This document shows, one piece after another, positions 5,590-11,723 of a stretch of DNA of 12,780 nucleotides; the stretch's first letter is position 1; every line of letters begins with the position of its first letter. The notes beneath the pieces were generated by a model. That model searched no databases, was not told the DNA's origin, and saw only the letters and a list, made by a program, of their open reading frames with translations. The translations under genes and the position numbers were made by a program. This DNA comes from Solobacterium sp. (lineage in GTDB: Bacteria > Bacillota_I > Bacilli_A > Erysipelotrichales > Erysipelotrichaceae): contig JAFWJP010000034.1 in assembly GCA_017514645.1 (NCBI GenBank), positions 1-12,780 of the forward strand, read 5' to 3'.

Positions 5590-6938
5590 CAGATCAGTCC
5601 CTGTTTGATCATCGCTTCCGCGACTTTCAGGAACCCGGCGATATTCGCTCCTTTGATCAGATCATAGCCGAAACCGTACCGCTCCGCTGCATCGACGGAA
5701 TCGCGGTAGATGTTGTGCATGATCGTGTTGAGCCGTGTTTCTACTTCTTCAGCTGTCCAGGACAATCGGAGCGCGTTCTGGGACATTTCCAGACCGGAAA
5801 CCGCAACACCGCCGGCATTGACCGCTTTTCCGGGCGCGCAGATCAGCCCGTTTTTCTGAAGGATATGCAGGGCATCGGGTTCTGCCGGCATATTGGCGAC
5901 TTCCAGGTAATACCTGCCTCCGGCATCGACGATGCGCTGTGCATCTTCTGCACTGACTTCATTCTGGGTTGCACAGGGCATCCAGATGTCCGCCTTAACG
6001 CGTCCCCAGGGACGCTCGTCCGGAAACCAGGGAACGTGGAACCGTTCAGCATACATGCGTACGGACCGGTTGCGGTCTGCCCGGATCTCCAGCAGTGAAT
6101 TGATCTTTTCTTCTGTTGTAATACCGTCGAGATCGTAGATATAGCCGTCCCTGCCGGACAGTGTGACGGGAACCGCACCAAGAGAGGCGGCTTTTTTGAT
6201 GACACCCCAGGCAGCGTTTCCGTAACCGGAAACAGCGATCCGTTTTCCGGCAAGCGTGTCATTTTCGTGCTTCAGAACTTCCTGCAGATATGCAACTGCG
6301 CCGTATCCCGTCGCTTCCGGACGGAGAAGGGAGCCGCCGAAGGAAAGATCCTTGCCGGTCAGAACACCGTTCTGAAAAGCACCGGTCAGCCTCCTGTACT
6401 GTCCGTAGAGATAACCGATCTCCTTGGCACTGACGCCGATATCTCCTGCCGGTACATCAGTGTCCGGACCGATATGCCGGTACAGTTCGGTCATGAATGC
6501 CTGACAGAAGCGCATGATCTCGCTGTCGCTTTTTCCGATCGGATTGAAATCGCTTCCGCCTTTGCCGCCGCCCATCGGAAGCCCGGTAAGTGCGTTCTTG
6601 AACGTCTGTTCAAATCCCAGGAATTTCAGAGTGCCGAGACTGACATGTTCAGAGAAGCGAAGGCCTCCTTTGTAAGGACCGATGGCTCCGTTGAACTGAA
6701 CCCGCCAGCCGCGGTTGACATGCGGCTTTCCTTCATCATCCTGCCAGACAACGCGGAACGAGATCGTTCGGTCAGGTTCAGACATACGCTCCAGAACAGC
6801 ATTGCGGCGGTATTTCGGGTCACTGTCAATGACAGGATCCAGGGCACTGAATACTTCAGCGACGGCTTCGAGAAATTCATTTTCGTGCGGATTTCTCTGC
6901 CTCAGATCATCCAGCACCTGCTTTATATATTCACCCAT
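5589..6938 (-). CDS. gdhA: Glutamate dehydrogenase, NADP-type
   Basis: This 449-residue enzyme has the standard length of hexameric bacterial glutamate dehydrogenases. It interconverts 2-oxoglutarate plus ammonia and glutamate, usually in the assimilatory direction for this class. Clear signatures are YKGGLRFSEHVSL (89-101), LPMGGGKGGSDFNP (120-133) with catalytic Lys126, DVPAGDIGV with Asp166, and the nucleotide loop SGYGNAAWG (237-245). The next strand ends in SGRDGYIYD, where an Arg instead of an acidic residue suits NADP(H). The C-terminal NAGGVAVSGLEMSQN is also typical. ATG 6938 has AGAGGT just upstream and lies 13 nt after the amidohydrolase stop, making this the last gene of the minus-strand operon. 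It ends at the terminator at 5533-5589. A private promoter inside the preceding gene was not identified but cannot be excluded. Confidence 0.96.
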   Translation of the reverse strand: MGEYIKQVLDDLRQRNPHENEFLEAVAEVFSALDPVIDSDPKYRRNAVLERMSEPDRTISFRVVWQDDEGKPHVNRGWRVQFNGAIGPYKGGLRFSEHVSLGTLKFLGFEQTFKNALTGLPMGGGKGGSDFNPIGKSDSEIMRFCQAFMTELYRHIGPDTDVPAGDIGVSAKEIGYLYGQYRRLTGAFQNGVLTGKDLSFGGSLLRPEATGYGAVAYLQEVLKHENDTLAGKRIAVSGYGNAAWGVIKKAASLGAVPVTLSGRDGYIYDLDGITTEEKINSLLEIRADRNRSVRMYAERFHVPWFPDERPWGRVKADIWMPCATQNEVSAEDAQRIVDAGGRYYLEVANMPAEPDALHILQKNGLICAPGKAVNAGGVAVSGLEMSQNALRLSWTAEEVETRLNTIMHNIYRDSVDAAERYGFGYDLIKGANIAGFLKVAEAMIKQGLI

Positions 6939-6951
6939 GATAACCTCTGTT

Positions 6952-8229
6952 TCAGATCAGGAACGGATCCAGTCTGGTATCCACTTCTTCCTTGCGCTTG
7001 ACTTTCGGTTCCCTGATCAGTCTTCCGCGGGCCATGACCATGCGTACGTTTCTAAGAGTTGTCAGATCGATCAGAGGATTCCCGTCGGTTACGATCAGAT
7101 CGGCTTCCTTGCCGGGTTCGATGGAGCCTGTCTTGTCACCGATGCCGGCCAGCTGAGCATTGCGCAGCGTTGCGGTGTACAGAGCAAATCTGTTCGTAAC
7201 ACCGACATATTTCACGAAATAGACCAGTTCACGCCAGAAGTCATACTGGGTGATATAAGGACAGCCAACGTCATTGCCCAGCGCAACCGGGATGCCATTC
7301 TTGATGGCTGCCTTTGCGTTTTCTATAATGCCCCGGAATACCATGTCACCGTTGTACTGGTCAATATCGCGCACCTGGCTGACCGACAGATCGAACAGTG
7401 CATAGGGCAGAGCAGGGGACAGGGTGGTGACAAGGAAGGATCCTGTTTCCTTGAAGAGGCGGATCATATCCTCATCCGGCTGAGCGCCGTGCTCAATGGA
7501 ATCCACGCCGTTTTCAAGGGCTGCTTTGACACCTTCCGGACTTTCAACGTGCGCTGCGACGATCAGTCCGAGCCGGTGCGCTTCTTCACAGGCTGCCTTG
7601 ATGATGGCCGGTTCCATTTTCAGTTCTCCCGGTGTTCCTTTTTCCTTGGCATCCAGTACGCCGCCGGTGATCATCAGCTTCAGCAGATCCGGCTTGGTAT
7701 CAGCGATGCGCCTGACGAATTCGACCGCTTCCTTGGGATTGTGCGCTTCCAGAGCCAGAGACCCGGCCATATGCCCGTCGGGAACGGAAATGCCGGTATT
7801 GCCTGCCAGGATCCGCGGACCTTTGCGCTTTCCATCAGCGATTTCATCACGCAGCCGGCTGTCGTAGTCACGGAATCCACCGACCGTCCGGATCGTTGTT
7901 ACACCGCTGTTGAGTTCGATTTCAGCGTAATTGGCGACCATGCGGTAAACGATTGCCCGTGTAACGGGGTTGCTGAAAAGCCGGCGTACCAGGGCTGCGT
8001 TATCGCGCTGCTTCATGCTGGTGCTGCCGTTTCCGGCCAGATGCACGTGCATGTTGATCAGACCGGGCATCAGCCACTTTCCCTGCAGATCGATCTGTTC
8101 GTATCCCTCAGGTATAGTATCTGTGATGGCTTCGATCAGTTTCCCGTTGACCAGGACAGTTTTCCCGGTAATCGGTTCCATGTTCTCGGTCCCGTCGAGG
8201 ATGCTTGCGTTTATCAATGCGTATTTCAT
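6952..8229 (-). CDS. Metal-dependent amidohydrolase (imidazolonepropionase/prolidase-like)
   Basis: This is a 425-residue cytoplasmic amidohydrolase with the composite beta-sandwich plus TIM-barrel arrangement. The N-terminal strands end at WLMPGLINMHVHLAG, giving the metal pair His61 and His63. Further ligands in the expected order are Lys184 in LLKLMITGG (possible carboxylated lysine), His227 in VAAHVES, His247 in SIEHGAQ, and Asp320 in ALGNDVG. The C-terminal GSIEPGKEADLIVTDGNPL is the common closing sandwich motif. Such proteins hydrolyse C-N bonds in diverse substrates, including dipeptides ending in Pro or Arg, cyclic amides and imidazolonepropionate. Nothing here decides among them, and no histidine-degradation genes are nearby. 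It begins 1 nt after the M15 carboxypeptidase stop and lies 13 nt before gdhA, so a role in releasing amino acids beside ammonia metabolism is possible but inferred. Confidence 0.88.
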   Translation of the reverse strand: MKYALINASILDGTENMEPITGKTVLVNGKLIEAITDTIPEGYEQIDLQGKWLMPGLINMHVHLAGNGSTSMKQRDNAALVRRLFSNPVTRAIVYRMVANYAEIELNSGVTTIRTVGGFRDYDSRLRDEIADGKRKGPRILAGNTGISVPDGHMAGSLALEAHNPKEAVEFVRRIADTKPDLLKLMITGGVLDAKEKGTPGELKMEPAIIKAACEEAHRLGLIVAAHVESPEGVKAALENGVDSIEHGAQPDEDMIRLFKETGSFLVTTLSPALPYALFDLSVSQVRDIDQYNGDMVFRGIIENAKAAIKNGIPVALGNDVGCPYITQYDFWRELVYFVKYVGVTNRFALYTATLRNAQLAGIGDKTGSIEPGKEADLIVTDGNPLIDLTTLRNVRMVMARGRLIREPKVKRKEEVDTRLDPFLI

Positions 8230-8230
8230 A

Positions 8231-9472
8231 TTATTCCTCTTCTGCTTCTATGGTTCTTGCAGCATAGTTTGTCTGGTTCAGTACATCGTCTTTCGGAATC
8301 AGTGTACTGTCATCGAACGGTTTCAGGTACAGGGCGTAGTATTCGTCATAGGTAAGACCGCTTTCCTGAAGTTTCAGGGCAACATCCTTGCCGACATAGC
8401 GGTAATGCCATGATTCAAACTCATAACCCGTAATGAGCTCCTTTCCTTCCGGATAGCGAAGGATCCAGCCGTAATCAGCGGAGTTCTTGCTGCACCAGCG
8501 GTAAGCCAGGGTTTCGGAGAAATCATTGACATTGTCTTCATTGGTTGCGGCAATATCGACGACCAGTCCTGTCTGGTGTTCAGAGTGGCCGGGTCTTGCG
8601 GAAACACGATCGGCTTCCTCGGTACCCCATGCCTGTACATAGGAGTTATAGACGGTTTCCTGAGCATCGTAAGGACGATAGGCACTGGTTGCGTAGAAGG
8701 TGACACCGACATTTCTGCCCGCATCGCACCATTCGGCCAGTGCGTCCGCTCCGGTCCGGGACAGTGTCCGTCCGGTTGCGGCATAGTAGATGGACAGTTC
8801 TGTCAGATTCTTCGGTTCAAAGGATGAATCCAGATAATAGGTCTTGTTGACGATGGCTGTAGGACTGTCCGGATCAATGGTCGGACGGACAGAGCCGTAG
8901 GTTGTGTAGTAATTCCCCGACAGCGTGAACGATGAGGGCGAATTGACGTCAGCGTGTGCTTTGCAGTCATCGATATAGGGCTGTTCATTGTACTGATAGT
9001 CAAATACCAGCAGGGGAGTCATTTCCCAGAAACGCAGGGAACCGAAGAGATTCAGAACCTGTTCTTCCTCATATCCTTTGTCCTGCAGTCTGTTGTAGAG
9101 CAGGAAATCATCGGCGGTCAGGGATCCGCCGCTCTGGACCAGGTTATACAGCGGCAGGTAGTCGGTATTGACGGACCCGTCCTTGATGCAGTCTGCGAGA
9201 TATGCGGAATAGTATCCGTTTTCAATGATGGTCTTGGTCAGTTTCCGGTTGCGGATCTCCTTGATCGTTGTTTTATCGTAGCCGAGTTCCTTCAGTTTCC
9301 GGGAACGGATCTGTCCCGGTACAAAGATCAGGGCAGCCAGTATCAGCGCTGCAGCGATTGCAAGATAGACTTCCTTGCGCAGTCTGCGCCTGCGCCGTCT
9401 GCGGCGTGTGGTCTGCCGGTTCAGCCGGGGCAGTTTGAAGCGCAGTTTTCTTTTTCTTTTCTTTGTCGCCAT
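8231..9472 (-). CDS. M15 family D-alanyl-D-alanine carboxypeptidase (VanY-like) with Arg-rich cytoplasmic tail
   Basis: The 413-residue protein should trim the terminal D-alanine from peptidoglycan stem peptides outside the cell. The VanY domain occupies about 205-385. SAYRPYDAQ (263-271) is followed by the zinc motif SEHQTGLVVD (His299, Asp306) and ESWHYRYVG, with catalytic-type Glu353 and ligand His356. The N-terminus is strikingly basic: KKRKRK at 4-9 and eight consecutive arginines at 23-30. A membrane helix follows at about 35-53. Residues 57-165 form a helical linker with repeated LGYDKTTIKEI / KGYEEEQVLNLF-like units. Both ends are tightly coupled: the ATG shares one base with the upstream RluA-type stop (TAATG), and the stop lies 1 nt from the next ATG. 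L,D- versus D,D-specificity cannot be settled from sequence alone. Confidence 0.9.
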   Translation of the reverse strand: MATKKRKRKLRFKLPRLNRQTTRRRRRRRRLRKEVYLAIAAALILAALIFVPGQIRSRKLKELGYDKTTIKEIRNRKLTKTIIENGYYSAYLADCIKDGSVNTDYLPLYNLVQSGGSLTADDFLLYNRLQDKGYEEEQVLNLFGSLRFWEMTPLLVFDYQYNEQPYIDDCKAHADVNSPSSFTLSGNYYTTYGSVRPTIDPDSPTAIVNKTYYLDSSFEPKNLTELSIYYAATGRTLSRTGADALAEWCDAGRNVGVTFYATSAYRPYDAQETVYNSYVQAWGTEEADRVSARPGHSEHQTGLVVDIAATNEDNVNDFSETLAYRWCSKNSADYGWILRYPEGKELITGYEFESWHYRYVGKDVALKLQESGLTYDEYYALYLKPFDDSTLIPKDDVLNQTNYAARTIEAEEE

Positions 9473-10137
9473 TATCTGTTCACCTCGAATCTGTTCCAGG
9501 GATCGGTATCGGGCACAGAGGATTCCACTGTGATCTGTTCCTTTGTGACGGGATGCGGGAAGGAAAGACGGACCGACCAGAGGGCGATCTGTCCTTTTCC
9601 GGGATGGGGATGGTACCGCTGGTCATAGACAAGCGGACATCCTCTGGAAGCGAACTGTACCCTGATCTGATGCGGACGTCCGGTTTCCAGCCGGATCTCC
9701 ACCAGAGACATGCCATCCTGTACTTCCAGAGTACGATAATGCAGAATGCATTTTTTCCCGTGTGCTTCGTCAGATACAGAAACCATGTTTGTCCGTGTAT
9801 CCTTGATCAACCAGTCGGTCAGCGTACCTTCTGCTTCGGGCATGATACCGTCCAGAACAGCCCGGTAAGTCTTTTCCATCTCATGTAGCCGGATCGTGTT
9901 GGACATGCGTGAAGCAGCCTTATCCGTACGTGCAAAGACCATGGCGCCTCCGACAGGCCTGTCGAGGCGGTGGAGAAGACCGAGCCAGACGTTTCCCGGT
10001 TTGTGGTATTTCTCCTTCAGATACTGTCTGCACGTGCTTACAAGATCCGGATCCTGTGACCGGTCAGCCTGTACAGGGACATTGACCGGTTTTTCAACAC
10101 AGAGAAGATGATTGTCTTCGTACAATACTTTGATCAT
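9472..10137 (-). CDS. RluA-family pseudouridine synthase
   Basis: This enzyme converts specific uridines in rRNA or tRNA to pseudouridine. From ATG 10137 it has 221 residues and begins MIKVLYEDNHLLCVEKPVNV, the usual family opening. The catalytic motif GLLHRLDRPVGG has Asp59. KTYRAVLDG and the C-terminal TGRPHQIRVQFAS are also present. There is no N-terminal S4 domain, so it resembles the short RluA/RluC-like single-domain forms. An in-frame ATG at 10149 would add four residues (MAAQ). I prefer 10137 because it gives an ATGA overlap with the methyltransferase stop, but no strong ribosome site favours either. The stop overlaps the next ATG by one base. The target uridine cannot be predicted. 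Confidence 0.93.
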   Translation of the reverse strand: MIKVLYEDNHLLCVEKPVNVPVQADRSQDPDLVSTCRQYLKEKYHKPGNVWLGLLHRLDRPVGGAMVFARTDKAASRMSNTIRLHEMEKTYRAVLDGIMPEAEGTLTDWLIKDTRTNMVSVSDEAHGKKCILHYRTLEVQDGMSLVEIRLETGRPHQIRVQFASRGCPLVYDQRYHPHPGKGQIALWSVRLSFPHPVTKEQITVESSVPDTDPWNRFEVNR

Positions 10138-11009
10138 CTGCGCTGCCATCTTCCGTAGATGCCGCAGGGCAGCACCAGATCTCTGTTCTGCAGCGGTATT
10201 CCGAGTTCTCCTGTTTCGATGGTTCCGTCAGGATGCCCGGGCAGAATGATCGTTTTCATCAGATTGTCGATCACGGTCGTACCGACGCCGGTGGTATAGC
10301 TGTTGATCAGAAAGAAGAGGGCATGATCATCAAGAATATCCGCACAGGCTTTCATCAGACCAGTGATCTGTTCTTCAAACTTCCAGAGCTCTCCGTTCGG
10401 TCCGCGGCCGTAGGAAGGAGGATCCATGATGATTCCGTGATAGGTTCTTCCTCTGCGTTTTTCCCGCTGTACGAACTTTTCCGTATCATCTACGATGAAA
10501 CGGATCTTCTTTTCCTGCAGTCCGCAGATATCACGGTTTTCCTTTGCCCAAGCAACCATTCCCTTGGCAGCGTCGACGTGTACGACTTCCGCTGCGCCTG
10601 CTGCGGCACAGGCCATGGTAGCGCCGCCGGTATAGGCAAACAGGTTGAGGATCCGGAGATTTTCATTCTGATGGGCACGGATCAGTCCGCTCATCCAGTC
10701 CCAGTTGGCAGCCTGTTCGGGGAACAGGCCGGTATGCTTGAATCCGGTGGGGGAAACCTTGAATTTCAGATCCTTGTAGCTGATCCGCCACTGTTCCGGG
10801 AGTGTTTTCCTGTATTCCCAGTTTCCGCCGCCGCTTTTTGAACGATGATACACCGCATCGGGGCGTTCCCAGAGAGAGTCGTTTCCCTTCGGCCAGATCG
10901 CCTGAGGATCCGGACGGCGCAGAATAATGGAACCCCATTGTTCCAGTTTTTCTCCGTCTCCTGCGTCGAGGCAGAGATAGTCTTTCCATTCATCAGCCAG
11001 TTGTCTCAT
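10134..11009 (-). CDS. Class I SAM-dependent methyltransferase, RlmI-like (COG1092 type)
   Basis: This 291-residue protein likely methylates a base in RNA, as RlmI does for cytosine in 23S rRNA. The methyltransferase core starts with motif I at LNLFAYTGGATMACAAAGA (121-139), followed by EVVHVDAAKGMVAWAKEN (141-158). The catalytic-type DPPSYGRGPNGE is at 196-207. Residues 1-110 form a shorter N-terminal region with KVSPTGFKHTGLFPEQAANW and no obvious PUA domain, unlike E. coli RlmI. The start at 11009 is chosen because AGAAGGA (11018-11024) sits at a proper distance. An earlier in-frame ATG at 11030 overlaps the -10 box and should not be transcribed. It is the first gene of the five-gene minus-strand operon and is followed directly by an RNA pseudouridine synthase, supporting an RNA-modification role. 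The exact substrate is uncertain. Confidence 0.88.
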   Translation of the reverse strand: MRQLADEWKDYLCLDAGDGEKLEQWGSIILRRPDPQAIWPKGNDSLWERPDAVYHRSKSGGGNWEYRKTLPEQWRISYKDLKFKVSPTGFKHTGLFPEQAANWDWMSGLIRAHQNENLRILNLFAYTGGATMACAAAGAAEVVHVDAAKGMVAWAKENRDICGLQEKKIRFIVDDTEKFVQREKRRGRTYHGIIMDPPSYGRGPNGELWKFEEQITGLMKACADILDDHALFFLINSYTTGVGTTVIDNLMKTIILPGHPDGTIETGELGIPLQNRDLVLPCGIYGRWQRR

Positions 11010-11028
11010 AATATCAGTCCTTCTATTC

Positions 11029-11037
11029 ATTATAGCA
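11029..11037 (-). promoter_or_regulatory. Extended -10 promoter of the five-gene minus-strand operon
   Basis: On the minus strand TGCTATAAT gives a perfect -10 (11034-11029) with an extended TGn and no recognisable -35. The predicted start near 11022-11024 leaves a leader of about 13-15 nt that begins with AGAAGGA, the Shine-Dalgarno for ATG 11009. It is nearly a copy of the 2764-2785 promoter. Confidence 0.7.
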
Positions 11038-11039
11038 TT

Positions 11040-11052
11040 CCCGGGTGGAAAT
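11040..11052 (-). promoter_or_regulatory. Shared 13-bp block upstream of the -10 (copy B)
   Basis: The minus strand reads ATTTCCACCCGGG, 12 of 13 identical to copy A at 2773-2785. It lies 5 bp upstream of the -10 hexamer, against 3 bp for copy A. Confidence 0.35.
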
Positions 11053-11056
11053 ATCC

Positions 11057-11079
11057 TTCAGGGTATTCTGCATCCTGAA
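11057..11079. repeat. Inverted repeat TTCAGG-N11-CCTGAA
   Basis: Two perfect 6-bp arms (11057-11062 and 11074-11079) lie in the 96-bp divergent region between the methyltransferase and Nudix genes. It sits where a -35 or operator of the Nudix gene would be. The arms are short and may be chance. Confidence 0.3.
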
Positions 11080-11087
11080 TCTGTTTG

Positions 11088-11096
11088 TGATACATT
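11088..11096 (+). promoter_or_regulatory. Extended -10 of the Nudix gene; leaderless transcript likely
   Basis: TGATACATT is an extended -10 (TGn plus TACATT, 11091-11096). Transcription would start near 11103-11106, at or within 3 nt of ATG 11106. No Shine-Dalgarno is visible before that ATG, which fits a leaderless message. Confidence 0.45.
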
Positions 11097-11103
11097 AGTA
11101 TCA
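11088..11103. repeat. Perfect inverted repeat TGATAC-ATTA-GTATCA over the -10
   Basis: Two 6-bp arms separated by 4 bp cover the putative -10 and stop 2 nt before ATG 11106. The size and placement suit a repressor operator for the Nudix gene. Confidence 0.4.
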
Positions 11104-11105
11104 GT

Positions 11106-11723
11106 ATGAATGAGATCACAAAACTGCGGAATCTGATGGAGCAGGATCATTTTGCGTTTACCGGCAGGGAATCGGTCATAGTCATTCCGCTGCTTCAGGA
11201 AAACGATACCTGGAAACTGCTCTATGAAGTGCGTTCCTCCGGTCTGCGTACACAGCCGGGGGAGGTCTGTTTTCCGGGCGGAAAGATTGAAGAAGGGGAG
11301 AGCGCGGAAGAAGCCGCAAAGCGGGAGTGCTGTGAAGAACTCTGCATTGAAGATGAGCAGATCAGGCTCATTGCCTGCCTTGGAACACTGGCCGGTCCGA
11401 GAGAGCAGGCTGTGACAGTGTTTGCAGATCTTCTGTGCGACTATGGATATACATTCTCGGAAGATGAGAGCAGCCGGGTCTTTTCCGTCAGTCTGGAAGA
11501 TCTGCGGCAGAATGCCCTGGTACAGCACGTGACGTCGGTCTATTCCGCGGATGAGCGGATGTTCCGCGATGTGCCGGGTGGTCTGGACTGGCTGAATCAT
11601 CCGTCTGAGCGGGAAATGTATTTCTTCCGGACAGATCCGGTGATCTGGGGATTTACGGCAAGGATCACGGCAAAGTTTCTTGATCTCTGGACAAGGGTTG
11701 TATCGAGGACTGAGCTAGAATGA
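11106..11723 (+). CDS. Nudix hydrolase, CoA pyrophosphatase (NudL)-like
   Basis: The 205-residue protein should hydrolyse a nucleoside diphosphate linked to another moiety; CoA or CoA derivatives are likely. The CoAse-type signature VRSSGLRTQPGEVCFPGG (42-59) runs into the Nudix box beginning at Gly59. It contains Glu65, then REC at 73-75 and the metal-binding Glu74, Glu77 and Glu78. The box reads RECCEELCI where the consensus is REUxEExGU, so the conserved glycine is Cys80. The start at 11106 has no ribosome site and lies at or within a few bases of the predicted transcription start. The next in-frame ATG, 11136, would remove ten residues before the fold. The stop overlaps the next ATG by 4 nt. 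Family membership is firm; CoA specificity rests on the upstream signature. Confidence 0.9.
   Translation: MNEITKLRNLMEQDHFAFTGRESVIVIPLLQENDTWKLLYEVRSSGLRTQPGEVCFPGGKIEEGESAEEAAKRECCEELCIEDEQIRLIACLGTLAGPREQAVTVFADLLCDYGYTFSEDESSRVFSVSLEDLRQNALVQHVTSVYSADERMFRDVPGGLDWLNHPSEREMYFFRTDPVIWGFTARITAKFLDLWTRVVSRTELE

Noticed and set aside
6715..8355. A 546-codon plus-strand open frame opposite glutamate dehydrogenase and the amidohydrolase
   Set aside because: It lies antisense to two well-supported enzymes, shows no family motif, and its Cys/Arg/Ser-rich, low-complexity look is typical of a shadow frame made by biased codons.
10134..11030. Longer methyltransferase starting at ATG 11030
   Set aside because: That ATG overlaps the -10 box (11029-11034), so it would not be in the mRNA; ATG 11009 has AGAAGGA at the right distance.
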